Assembly (NCBI GenBank): GCA_903970335.1
Contig: CAJCII010000184.1
Location: 1-40,991, forward strand
From: Bacteroidota bacterium
GTDB taxonomy: Bacteria; Verrucomicrobiota; Verrucomicrobiia; Methylacidiphilales; UBA1321
DNA: 40,991 nucleotides
Direction of reading: 5' to 3'
Shown here one piece after another: positions 31,874 through 39,956 of this stretch (within the stretch, counting starts at the first letter, position 1; every line of letters starts with the position of its first letter). The notes under the pieces are model-generated. The model searched no databases. It had not been told where the DNA came from and worked only from the letters and a program-made list of their open reading frames with translations. Position numbers and translations under genes: made by a program.

Positions 31874-33640
31874 TTAATTAATTTTATAGATATAAATAGA
31901 GTATCCGGCGCGGGCGATGGGCCGATACCGCAGAAAATAAGCGAACGTCTCGCGGTTGGGCGTCCAATAGGATCCGCCCTTGCCATCGGGGATAGGGGCG
32001 ATAACGCCTCGGAGCAAGTTCACGCTCACGGCGTAATAGCCAGGCGTCAGCGTAATACGGCTGCCAACTTGCGGTGTTTGGGAACGATCGACCGGGGCGG
32101 GCGGGGGTAGATCGAACTCGATGCCGAACTTGACGGGATCGAGGTCGTGAAAGACGGCCATGTGGAGGGGGCGAGCCTCGGGGTGGGCGTCGAGCCATCG
32201 TTTGAGGTTGAGGATATCCTGTCCCCAATCAATATTGCTGTCAATCAGATGATCGTGGCCATGCATCGGCCCGCCGATCGCCTCGTTGAAATACGAGATC
32301 CAATGCGGGGCGACGCTGAGCACGCTCGCGATATCACATGCAAGCAGTAGGGCCGTCACCCCAATGAACGTTCGCCAGCGAAGTTGGAGCAAGACCGCTA
32401 ATTTGGAGGTGCTGACCAGGAGAAAAGGCAGGCTCGGCAAGACGTATCGAAAGTGAAGGGTCATGCCGACCTGCGAGCTGATTAGGGCGAAGGGGACCGC
32501 GAAGGCCAGCCAGAGCAAGCCTTCCTCCCGCATTGAAAGGCGAGGCAGGCGGCCGGAGAGGGTGAGGCCGACATTGAGGAGGACCAGCCCCCAAAGTCCG
32601 AGAGGCCATTTCACGGCCAGCGCGTACAGGTAAAAATCTGACCATCCCGATGACCGCCAGACGCCCCCGAGGTATGAGGCGAATCTTCCCTCGAAATCCC
32701 GGGCCTGTTCATCCATCCCGCCGAGATAATCCGCAGGAAGCGGGACGGGGATCGAGCCGAGCCAGGTGTCGGCGAATCGGTTGCCGACGGTTCGAGTCGA
32801 ACCCCAATCGGCTCCGGTATCGCTCATCCGGTGACTGACGAATGCGAACGATCCCAGCCTCTGACCAGTTCCCGAGAAGCCGTAGCCGGCGTTGAGGACC
32901 AGTAAGCTTATACCGATGACTGTCGCGGCCTGCGCCAAGGTCACACGCCAGGTCAACCGCCGGGCGGTCGGCGATGACCCCCAAGTTTGGATCAGCCAGA
33001 ACAGCGGCCAGAGGCCGTAGAGAAAGAGCATCGAGTGCTTGGTCAGTTGGGCTAGGCCCAGTAGCAAGCCGCAGATCGAGGCGCCTCGCCAGGATGGACT
33101 CTGGAGGTATCGCCAGAAGGCATAGGTCGCGACGAGGCCAGAGACGGCCGCCGGCAGGTCGGTCGTGATCAAGCCGGCATGCGCCAGGATCGTCGGTTCG
33201 AAGCACCAGAGGATCAATCCAAGGCAACCCGCCGAAGCACCGTAAAGGTCGCGAGACCATCGGTAAACGGCCCAAGCGCCGAGGATCGACCAGAAAACGC
33301 CAGCCAAGCGTCCCAGACGTACCAAGGTCATATAATTCGCGCGATTCACTTCGGCGAAATCCTCGCCGACCAACCACTCGGGTCGATCGCCCGGAGCCTC
33401 GGTGAAACGTCGATTATCGGTCGCCGGTCGCATCGCCATGACCGGTAATGTCGCGATCATCCTCGGTAGCGGGGGATTGACTCGATAGATCCGAAACCGG
33501 CCGGTTCGCCAGTACGACACCCCAGCGGAGATGTGCCCAACCTCGTCGATGGTCACGAAGTTCGTCCACGCCGCCCAGAGCAGCAAGCTAACGTGAATAA
33601 TAATACATATAAATATTATTAATTTTCTGTATATGGCCAT
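31874..33640 (-). CDS. GT-C type membrane glycosyltransferase (ArnT/PMT-like), cassette 2
   Basis: 588 residues from ATG 33640, with GAGAGG 7 nt upstream; longer upstream frames overlap the DUF1559 gene and are unlikely. After the first helix (LIIFICIIIHVSLLLWAAW) comes the acidic loop VTIDEVGHISAG, the position of the catalytic DE/DD motif in polyprenyl-phosphate-sugar dependent glycosyltransferases. About ten further membrane helices follow, then a periplasmic C-terminal domain of about 130 residues. It would transfer a sugar from a lipid carrier to lipid or protein outside the membrane. It follows the DUF1559 gene by 11 nt, so the pseudopilin or the cysteine-rich protein is a candidate substrate (inference). 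Confidence 0.85.
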   Translation of the reverse strand: MAIYRKLIIFICIIIHVSLLLWAAWTNFVTIDEVGHISAGVSYWRTGRFRIYRVNPPLPRMIATLPVMAMRPATDNRRFTEAPGDRPEWLVGEDFAEVNRANYMTLVRLGRLAGVFWSILGAWAVYRWSRDLYGASAGCLGLILWCFEPTILAHAGLITTDLPAAVSGLVATYAFWRYLQSPSWRGASICGLLLGLAQLTKHSMLFLYGLWPLFWLIQTWGSSPTARRLTWRVTLAQAATVIGISLLVLNAGYGFSGTGQRLGSFAFVSHRMSDTGADWGSTRTVGNRFADTWLGSIPVPLPADYLGGMDEQARDFEGRFASYLGGVWRSSGWSDFYLYALAVKWPLGLWGLVLLNVGLTLSGRLPRLSMREEGLLWLAFAVPFALISSQVGMTLHFRYVLPSLPFLLVSTSKLAVLLQLRWRTFIGVTALLLACDIASVLSVAPHWISYFNEAIGGPMHGHDHLIDSNIDWGQDILNLKRWLDAHPEARPLHMAVFHDLDPVKFGIEFDLPPPAPVDRSQTPQVGSRITLTPGYYAVSVNLLRGVIAPIPDGKGGSYWTPNRETFAYFLRYRPIARAGYSIYIYKIN

Positions 33641-33651
33641 CCCGAAGCCTC

Positions 33652-34629
33652 TCAATAATCCGATCCCCCCACCACTTCGCTCCCGTTGATTGTTCCCAAA
33701 GCCGACCAGATAGCGCCATTGACCGACCGCTTGATGAAGCGTGCCGATCCGTCGCCCATCAATAGATTGACGCCGCCGGGATGGCGGCTGGTCGCGGTGA
33801 CGATCATCTGGGTCTGGTCGTCCTTTTCTCCGAACATGCAGCTCGGGCCGAGGGGGGGAAGGATGTGGTTGTATCGTGTATAGAACAAATCGCCGTCGGA
33901 CCATCGTTGGCCCGACCACTCCACCCTGATCGTAAACCGAGGCGTGATGCCGGGGGTCGCCAGCAGGCAAGAGTCGACGAGTGGGGCGGTTCGGTAATAA
34001 TCGGCGAGCAGGTCGGGCGCATTGGGAGTGCCCAGGCACCGCTCGCTGAAAAAGGCCGTCGTGCTCGACCCGTCGGCGACATCGCTTGGTTTAATGGCGC
34101 TTTGATACCAGAACGCGCCGTTGTTGCGACCCAGGGCCTCGCCCGAATCGTTTTCCAGGTTGTACGGAAACGTCCCGGCGTTCCCTCGGTAACTGTTGTG
34201 CCCAATACGCTCGATCTCATCGCCAATTGTGTCCGAATCCGACGGACACAACAGGACGGCAAGCGATGTCGTCAGCGCCGTGCTGTTGGGCGGGCCCAGC
34301 ACCGGGTCATGGGGCCAGGGCAAGCAAGAAAAGTTGAGCGCGTGGTAGAGGTTCGCCTGTTCCAGGTGGAGTAAGAGTTGGGACGCGGCTGACCACCGCG
34401 GCCCATGAGGAGGCGCGGCACCGCCGCCGACGCCGAAGGGATAGACCCCCGTCGCGGCCTGATAGCTGGCCAGAGCCAGACCGATCTGCTTGAGATTCGC
34501 CTGGCAACGCGCCCGTCGCGACGCCTCGCGGGCCGACTGCACCGCCGGCAGCAGCAAGGCGATCAATGCCGCGATCACCGAGACGACCACGATCAATTCG
34601 ATCAAAGTCAGGCCGCGTCGAGGATGCAT
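33652..34629 (-). CDS. DUF1559 pseudopilin-like protein, cassette 2
   Basis: 325 residues. The protein opens with a prepilin-type leader and helix (RRG | [16 protein letters not shown]) with Glu at +5, then the DUF1559 body: [35 protein letters not shown] and the closing [19 protein letters not shown]. Hundreds of such paralogs occur in planctomycete chromosomes; they are probably processed by prepilin peptidase and stay at the outer face of the inner membrane or assemble into pseudopili. It is 16 nt after the LolA-like gene and 11 nt before the glycosyltransferase, so the three are one operon. It corresponds to the C-terminal half of the fusion at 29024-31006. Confidence 0.92.
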   Translation of the reverse strand: MHPRRGLTLIELIVVVSVIAALIALLLPAVQSAREASRRARCQANLKQIGLALASYQAATGVYPFGVGGGAAPPHGPRWSAASQLLLHLEQANLYHALNFSCLPWPHDPVLGPPNSTALTTSLAVLLCPSDSDTIGDEIERIGHNSYRGNAGTFPYNLENDSGEALGRNNGAFWYQSAIKPSDVADGSSTTAFFSERCLGTPNAPDLLADYYRTAPLVDSCLLATPGITPRFTIRVEWSGQRWSDGDLFYTRYNHILPPLGPSCMFGEKDDQTQMIVTATSRHPGGVNLLMGDGSARFIKRSVNGAIWSALGTINGSEVVGGSDY

Positions 34630-34645
34630 AAGTTATCACCGATTA

Positions 34646-35869
34646 TTAAAGAGTCTTCACCGTTTGTTCCGATTTGGCCGCGCCGCGCCGTCTCCTCAGT
34701 TGAGCCCAGATTCCAAGAAAACAGGCGAGAGCCAGCGCGAGGCCGACGGCGATCAAGGGCCACGCGGCCTGACGGCTCGGCGACTGAAGCTCGGGCAGCT
34801 TGGGCGGCTCGCCAAGCTTGCTCAGCATGATAGGCTTGCCCAACCGGGTATCAGTCACGAACGTCCCCTTGGGAGCCTCCAACCCCTCCACGGTGAAATA
34901 GACGGGCGGGACGGGCTGGTTCACCGATTCCCACCGCAAGGTGAACTCATAGCTCAGCTTGTCCTCGGTGGTATGGTCTTCAATCCGGTACGATGTCGGC
35001 ACCCAAGCTCCGGAGATTTGTTCGTAACCAACCTCGCTGGTCGTGATTAGATCGTCAGGACGTCCCGCAGTTCCGGCAACTCTTGGGTCGCGGAGTTCGA
35101 GCCGGGTCGGGGCAAACCCCTTTGTCTCGTCGAACCAGGATGTAGAAGTGATGGACATCGGACCGTCGGGACCGTTCGTCTGCCGCGACCGAATTCGATA
35201 GAGACCTTTCGATTCGGCAACCGAATCTACATATGATCTGGCCTGCAAGAAGCCGAGCATCGCTTCGAAGGATCGTCCCACGGTGAGATCGTGCCAGTAG
35301 AGCAAACCCAACGTCCGCACGTCGAAGGGAGAGGCTTCCCGGATGGGTGTCTCGTCGGGTGCAAGGATGCCGACCCCGGACGCTGATCTCATATCGCCGA
35401 ATTTCCAGGGCGGAACCCAGCGAATGGACTGCGATGGCGTCCGAATCCATTTGCCGATCTGTTTGGTCTCGTAGAGTTGACTCTTGATGCTCGGGTCGAG
35501 AATTGATTTGGTAGGAGCTTGCCTTTTACTGGTTGGATCTGACGGGGGTAGGTGTTTGATGCCAGGAATATTCAGGATGACCGGTTCGGTCCGATCGAAT
35601 CGAAACAGACCCTTCTCATAGTCAAAGGCGGCGAAGATTTCGACGTCGCCCTCGATTCCCTGACCTTGTTTAGGTTGCTTAACGACCCGGCCCTCGGCCC
35701 GGAAGACACCCGAGCGGAGTCGATCGCGGCCATCCTTGTATCCCGAGAGGACAAACTGGGCCAACTTTTGTGGATCGCCATCAGCGGCGAGAAGTCTCGG
35801 GGCTGTCCTCGCGAAGAAGATCAGCCCGAAGACCACTAGAACCAATCTGGCGTGACGCGACATCCGCAT
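34646..35869 (-). CDS. LolA/MucB-like membrane-anchored protein, cassette 2
   Basis: 407 residues from ATG 35869, chosen because AAGGGG stands about 9 nt upstream; the frame is open to 35989. A signal peptide (LVLVVFGLIFFARTAPRLLA) is followed by a large beta-rich domain reminiscent of outer-membrane lipoprotein-sorting and DUF-type proteins (SGVFRAEGRVV; RFDRTEPVILN; TSEVGYEQISGAWVPTSYRI; YFTVEGLEAPKG), then a C-terminal membrane helix (WPLIAVGLALALACFLGIW) and a basic cytoplasmic tail. Topology and the late segments match the N-terminal half of the cassette 1 fusion. LolA-like is a fold-level guess; the function may be to bind or chaperone the exported polypeptide. Confidence 0.65.
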   Translation of the reverse strand: MRMSRHARLVLVVFGLIFFARTAPRLLAADGDPQKLAQFVLSGYKDGRDRLRSGVFRAEGRVVKQPKQGQGIEGDVEIFAAFDYEKGLFRFDRTEPVILNIPGIKHLPPSDPTSKRQAPTKSILDPSIKSQLYETKQIGKWIRTPSQSIRWVPPWKFGDMRSASGVGILAPDETPIREASPFDVRTLGLLYWHDLTVGRSFEAMLGFLQARSYVDSVAESKGLYRIRSRQTNGPDGPMSITSTSWFDETKGFAPTRLELRDPRVAGTAGRPDDLITTSEVGYEQISGAWVPTSYRIEDHTTEDKLSYEFTLRWESVNQPVPPVYFTVEGLEAPKGTFVTDTRLGKPIMLSKLGEPPKLPELQSPSRQAAWPLIAVGLALALACFLGIWAQLRRRRGAAKSEQTVKTL

Positions 35870-35944
35870 GGAATACATCCCCTTGATGGTGGATCGATCG
35901 GGCCATCGCGAAGACCGCTCCGGAGCTAGCGATTTCACGAAAAT

Positions 35945-35976
35945 CCCTGGCGGGTGGATGGGACCACCCGCCAGGG
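35945..35976 (-). terminator. Rho-independent terminator after the cysteine-rich gene, cassette 2
   Basis: A perfect 13-bp stem CCCTGGCGGGTGG / CCACCCGCCAGGG with a 6-nt loop lies 10 nt beyond the stop of the minus-strand gene at 35986 and is followed on that strand by ATTTTC. It separates the cysteine-rich gene from the LolA-like gene. Confidence 0.8.
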
Positions 35977-35985
35977 CTCGATGAT

Positions 35986-36552
35986 TCATCGGAATGGGTT
36001 ATAATCGTAGCCGTTGAGGGAAGCGACGAGCCGAAGCGCCTCCGGGACACTCGTCGGCTCGGCTTGGGTGAGGGCGAGGTTGCTGATCGGCACGGCGATG
36101 GGGCAAGAAATCCCGTTGGACTGGTTGCCTTGGTAGAAGAAAGCGGGAGTCTGGACCTGGGCCGGCCCCTGGCAGTAATTGAATCCATCGGAGGCGAGGA
36201 AGCAATACACGCCGCAGGGGAGCGTGTAGCCGCAGGCGTAGCTATAGCCCGTGCCACACGCAGTGTCGCCGTCCGGTCCGGTGTCCATGCATTGCGGAAT
36301 GAGGGTCGATGAGGAGGAGTGCCCTTCGGTCGATGCCGGGCATGAGTAACCAATCAACCAGTTCCCGGTACAGGTCGTCGCCGCGCAGGATGTGTTGATG
36401 CTCGGACAGGAGGCGGCGGGGTATGTACTGAAGCACTTCCCGCTGATGCGGCTCATCGCGGTGGGGTCGAGCGGGCGAATGCCCTCCCGAGTCCCAATGC
36501 CGGCGATGATGGCGAACCCAATCAGGACCGAGGAGACGAGCGTAAGCTTCAT
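35986..36552 (-). CDS. Secreted cysteine-rich protein, cassette 2
   Basis: 188 residues from ATG 36552 with GGAGG 6 nt upstream (a GTG two codons earlier is possible). A short signal or anchor helix (LTLVSSVLIGFAIIAGIG) precedes a Ser/Thr/Gly/Cys-rich body with 12 cysteines, concentrated in residues about 40-150 (for example SCPSINTSCAATTC and PCGVYCFLASDGFNYC), and a cysteine-free C-terminal tail of about 35 residues. No family is recognised. It sits between the C39-like gene and a strong terminator, the position of a precursor peptide gene in bacteriocin operons. It could be a structural surface protein instead. Confidence 0.65.
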   Translation of the reverse strand: MKLTLVSSVLIGFAIIAGIGTREGIRPLDPTAMSRISGKCFSTYPAASCPSINTSCAATTCTGNWLIGYSCPASTEGHSSSSTLIPQCMDTGPDGDTACGTGYSYACGYTLPCGVYCFLASDGFNYCQGPAQVQTPAFFYQGNQSNGISCPIAVPISNLALTQAEPTSVPEALRLVASLNGYDYNPFR

Positions 36553-36583
36553 GGACACCCTCCGCTGCGAAGAAGTAGGAAAG

Positions 36584-37222
36584 TCAACCCGGGGGAATTA
36601 GACGACGGCCCTGGCGGTAACGACCGCCCCCCCAGAAGGCCACCGACGTGAACAGCACTCCCGCGACGGCCCAGGCGTATCGATGCCAAAGCCAGTCGCG
36701 ATGATACGAGACGGCGGAGCCGAGTTCCTCGATCGGGACCGGCGCGGTAAGAAGAACCGCTCCCGATCGCCGCTTCGCCATCTTCGCTGGCGGCCCGGAG
36801 CGAACTCCGACCAGACCGGTCCAGACCTGCTCACGCGATTCCGATGAGGAGGGCAACCAGACGACAAAATGCCCTTCGTCCTCGTCCTCCCCGTTGAGGT
36901 GCAAAAGCACCGGATAAGGCCAAGAAAGTCGCGAATCGGGGCCAATTTCCAGGGCTCGCGTGAACACGCCACGCTTGCGCAACGCTTCGTCAAGGGCCTT
37001 GAGCGTCGAGCCAGCCTCGATGTCGGGCCACTGGACCTCGCGGACGAGTTCGATCAGGCCGGGGTCCTTCTTTCCGTAACATTGGAGGAGGTACTGGAGA
37101 CAACGTGGACCGCAAACGATGTCGCCATTCTGGGCCGGTTTGGGCTCGTCGCCGGATGCCGGTTGAATCCCCAAGGCACTTAGGCCAATCATCGTCGCGA
37201 GGATCGTGCGTATTATCATCAT
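36584..37222 (-). CDS. C39 peptidase-like protein with signal peptide and C-terminal membrane helix
   Basis: 212 residues; ATG 37222 overlaps the upstream stop by 4 nt. The segment DIVCGPRCLQYLL places a candidate catalytic Cys37 in the C39 pattern, and EGHFVVW gives His118. The usual acidic third residue, normally in a (N/D)P motif after the His, is not obvious, so activity is uncertain. A signal peptide and a final membrane helix (YAWAVAGVLFTSVAFWGG) put the papain-like domain outside the cytoplasm, unlike C39 domains of bacteriocin ABC exporters, which are cytoplasmic. The downstream cysteine-rich protein is the obvious candidate partner. Confidence 0.7.
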   Translation of the reverse strand: MMIIRTILATMIGLSALGIQPASGDEPKPAQNGDIVCGPRCLQYLLQCYGKKDPGLIELVREVQWPDIEAGSTLKALDEALRKRGVFTRALEIGPDSRLSWPYPVLLHLNGEDEDEGHFVVWLPSSSESREQVWTGLVGVRSGPPAKMAKRRSGAVLLTAPVPIEELGSAVSYHRDWLWHRYAWAVAGVLFTSVAFWGGGRYRQGRRLIPPG

Positions 37223-38331
37223 CGCCTCGTGGAGAGGGCCCGCATGGGGACGATCAGAGTCGGCAATGAGTCGTCAGCGAAGCTGATCTCGACCCGTCCT
37301 TCTATCAATGCATCAATGTTAGTGGGCGTAAATGACGCAGATAGTACCCAGAAACGATCGGAGGACCGCGATAGCTCAAGCTTCACTCGGTCGCCAAGGT
37401 CATGCTTGACCCGGATGGCGTCGCGGCCCGAGACGACGCGATCGGGCGCGAATCGAAGGAGGACTTTGCTCCGAGCGGTCTCCCCGAAGGCGACACTCCC
37501 GAAGAACATCTGGGGTGGGATCACGGCGACGGGAGACATGATTCCGATCGACAGGTCCACGACCTGATGGAGCGCCGTATCGACCGCCTCAAGGGTAATC
37601 TGGCCGCGATGAGAGCCTGGTTCTAGGCCATCTGTCCGCACATGAACTGCCATCCGCCACGCTTGCCGAGGCTCGTCGGGGCCGGCTTTAACTCGGATCG
37701 GCTCCAACGAGGCATCGAGCCAAGCCGAGAGCGAACTCACCTTCGGTGGCGTCAGATCCTCTTTCGTGAAGTTCTCGACTTCCACGAATTCTTCAACCGA
37801 CTTGCCCCGGCCGACTTGTAAGAATTCGATGACCTTCTTGGACACATTCAAGGATTCGCGGACCTTGGCGACGACCGTAAGCGAGATGACCGGTGCCTCT
37901 GGCTGTGCGAACCTGACCACGACAATTTTCCGATCATCCAACGCAACTGCGGGGGCTTTATAAGTCAACTCGACTACGCCAGTTGCGCCAGGTTCGATTG
38001 TCGGGGACGAGACCTTGGATGCCGTGCAGGTGCAACTCGTTGTGATCCCGGCGAATTTCCAGAGGGACGTCCCCGTGTTGACGATTTTGAATTGATGTCG
38101 GACCGTCTCGCCTATGTGGACGACTCCGAATTGGTGCTCCTGATTCCCCGCAGCCGTAGCAACGACTTCTGGCGTAACGATCGTGTCAGTGTTTCCTTCA
38201 AGCCCTTGGGAGAAAGAATCTGAAATTCCGGGTTTGTTTGATACAAGAATATAAAAGAATGTAAATGTTGTAGAAGTAAATAAAATCACGAAAATCGTGA
38301 TTTTATTGGTCATTAATTTCCGGAATTTCAT
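37219..38331 (-). CDS. DUF1573-like membrane-anchored protein, cassette 2
   Basis: 370 residues from ATG 38331 (an ATG six codons on is equally possible). One N-terminal membrane helix (ITIFVILFTSTTFTFFYILV) anchors two or more immunoglobulin-like domains; the first is a clear DUF1573 domain (QFGVVHIGETVRHQFKIVN, the TTSCTCTAS cysteine pair, IEPGATGVVELTY). The C-terminal part has a second, cysteine-free ASH-like repeat. It is the first gene of the cassette 2 operon and is translationally coupled to the C39-like gene. It is longer than its two cassette 1 counterparts, as though both were combined. Confidence 0.8.
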   Translation of the reverse strand: MKFRKLMTNKITIFVILFTSTTFTFFYILVSNKPGISDSFSQGLEGNTDTIVTPEVVATAAGNQEHQFGVVHIGETVRHQFKIVNTGTSLWKFAGITTSCTCTASKVSSPTIEPGATGVVELTYKAPAVALDDRKIVVVRFAQPEAPVISLTVVAKVRESLNVSKKVIEFLQVGRGKSVEEFVEVENFTKEDLTPPKVSSLSAWLDASLEPIRVKAGPDEPRQAWRMAVHVRTDGLEPGSHRGQITLEAVDTALHQVVDLSIGIMSPVAVIPPQMFFGSVAFGETARSKVLLRFAPDRVVSGRDAIRVKHDLGDRVKLELSRSSDRFWVLSASFTPTNIDALIEGRVEISFADDSLPTLIVPMRALSTRR

Positions 38332-38530
38332 GGAAATGGTTTCTCAAGATGAGGATCGAGCGAAAGATCACTTCGAGCGCATAGATGAAACGCTAGTCTC
38401 GCTACAAGAGACTTCCTCAATTTGCCAAACTTTTTAGCAGAATTACAATTTAACATAAAACCGATCAGATAACCAATAAAATTATTTATAAATTTCTAGA
38501 ATGTCCAAGTGGTCGGAACCGTGTGAAGAA
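38332..38530. other. AT-rich boundary block upstream of cassette 2
   Basis: A 200-nt region whose 38420-38505 part is very AT-rich; it also holds AGTCTC-gctacaa-GAGACT (38395-38413). It probably carries the cassette 2 promoter and marks its right border against the resolvase module. Confidence 0.45.
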
Positions 38531-38654
38531 TTGTCACTCAATCAACCAACATAGCGGTTTACAATACGAAGATAATGTGACAGGATAAGTGACGGGATTG
38601 GGGCGGCAAGGTGGCTCGAAGCCGGTTGTCACTAAACCGACCGTTTAAGTGACA
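38531..38654. repeat. Cluster of five GTCAC repeats upstream of the resolvase
   Basis: GTCAC occurs at 38533 and 38628 and its inverse GTGAC at 38577, 38589 and 38649. Aligned in one orientation they read TTGTCACTCAATC, TTGTCACTAAACC, CTGTCACATTATC, CCGTCACTTATCC and ATGTCACTTAAAC. This is a candidate res site for the resolvase or a transposon end with several transposase-binding repeats. Confidence 0.6.
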
Positions 38655-38693
38655 TGCGAAATAGATTAATGCGTTAATGATTGAGGTGGGTGG

Positions 38694-39332
38694 ATGCTGG
38701 TCGGTTACATGCGGGTGAGCAAGACGGACGGCAGCCAGGTCAACGACCTCCAGCGTGATGCCCTGCTCGCCGCCAGCGTCGATGGCCGGCATCTCTATGA
38801 AGACGCCGCCTCCGGCAAGCGGGATGACCGGCCCGGACTCGCTGCCTGCCTGAAAGCCCTGCGCGAGGGCGACACGCTCATCGTGTGGAAGCTCGACCGC
38901 CTGGGCCGCGATCTGCGGCACTTGGTCAACACGGTGCATGACCTGACCGCCCGTGGCATCGGCTTCAAGGTACTGAGCGGCCACGGGGCCAGCATCGATA
39001 CCACGTCCCCCAGCGGCAAGCTGGTCTTTGGCATCTTCGCCGCCCTGGCCGAGTTCGAGCGGGAATTGATCATCGAGAGAACCAAAGCGGGCATGGCCGC
39101 CGCCCGGGCGCGTGGCCGCAACGGCGGCAGGCCCTACAAAATGACCGCCGCCAAGCTCCGGTTGGCAATGGCCTCGATGGGCCAGAAGGAAACCAGGGTC
39201 GGCGATCTGTGCGCCGAGCTGGGCATCACCCGTCAGACGCTCTACCGGCATGTCGGCCCGGATGGATCGCTCCGGCCGGACGGAAGGAAACTATTGGGCA
39301 GTGGCAAGCCGGCCACTGCGAAATCATCGTAA
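38694..39332 (+). CDS. Serine recombinase of the resolvase/invertase family
   Basis: 212 residues from ATG 38694 after GAGGTGGG. The catalytic Ser9 lies in YMRVSK; the family blocks DGRHLYEDAASGKRDDRPGL, LDRLGRDLRHLV and the long E helix (GIFAALAEFERELIIERT) are intact, and a C-terminal Hin-like helix-turn-helix (VGDLCAELGITRQTLYRHV) binds DNA. It is full length. It may resolve plasmid dimers or be the resolvase of a Tn3- or Tn5053-like element. A WGR gene follows after 11 nt. Confidence 0.95.
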   Translation: MLVGYMRVSKTDGSQVNDLQRDALLAASVDGRHLYEDAASGKRDDRPGLAACLKALREGDTLIVWKLDRLGRDLRHLVNTVHDLTARGIGFKVLSGHGASIDTTSPSGKLVFGIFAALAEFERELIIERTKAGMAAARARGRNGGRPYKMTAAKLRLAMASMGQKETRVGDLCAELGITRQTLYRHVGPDGSLRPDGRKLLGSGKPATAKSS

Positions 39333-39343
39333 AGGGATCGCCT

Positions 39344-39685
39344 ATGGATAATCTGCTGACCGTCGCCTTCGAGGCACACAACGCCGAGAAGAACCATCAC
39401 CGCCGTTACCAGATCACCGTCGGCCGCGATTTGCTCGATGACTGGACGGTCTCGATCCGCTACGGGCGCATCGGTCAGGACGGGCAACAGAAGCGTTTTG
39501 CCAGTCCAAAGGCCGAAGAGATGAGACAGGTCATCAGCGAGCGGCTACGCCGCCGACTCTCGGCAACCACGCGGATCGGCTGCGCCTACCGGATGACTCG
39601 CCTTGATATGGCACCTGGGTTTGATTCGGGAGCCTGGTTACCGGGGGAGGTCATGGCCAAATTCTTCGGGCAGGGTGACCAATAG
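39344..39685 (+). CDS. Stand-alone WGR-domain protein
   Basis: 113 residues from ATG 39344 with AAAGGGA upstream. The N-terminal 80 residues are a WGR domain (YQITVGRDLLDDWTVSIRYG, then RIGQDGQQKRFASPKAEE), a putative nucleic-acid-binding module known from PARPs and from MolR-like proteins; the eponymous motif reads YGR here. The C-terminal remainder is short and basic. It is co-transcribed with the resolvase; small WGR genes of this kind recur on mobile elements, with function unknown. Confidence 0.85.
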   Translation: MDNLLTVAFEAHNAEKNHHRRYQITVGRDLLDDWTVSIRYGRIGQDGQQKRFASPKAEEMRQVISERLRRRLSATTRIGCAYRMTRLDMAPGFDSGAWLPGEVMAKFFGQGDQ

Positions 39686-39956
39686 CAGGCTCGAAGTTCG
39701 CCTGCGTAATCAGGACAACTATCAATTTTGAACATAAAATGACATAAGCTTGATTATCGGACGGAGCGGACAGCCCGTAAAACCAGACCGATTCGCTCTC
39801 CTGGGCCTCGCATTTCGGCCCATTGGCCGGTCGATGTGATTGCATGCAGGGTGACAAATAGCGGGAGAAAAATGGTGACATTTACCGGGGGAATTAACAG
39901 ACGAGTATTTGTTAAGTGATTCTCGATTTGTCACCCCGCGCGACGACCTGTCACTC
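39673..39956. repeat. GTGACA/TGTCAC repeats downstream of the WGR gene
   Basis: GCAGGGTGACMAATAGCRGG occurs at about 39671-39690 and again at about 39844-39863. The second copy begins a tandem pair of 24-bp repeats (39847-39870 and 39871-39894), each starting with a GGTGACA-type core followed by a CGGG block. TGTCACC and TGTCACTCGCC follow at about 39930 and 39951. With the 38531-38654 cluster they bracket the resolvase and WGR genes. Confidence 0.55.
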
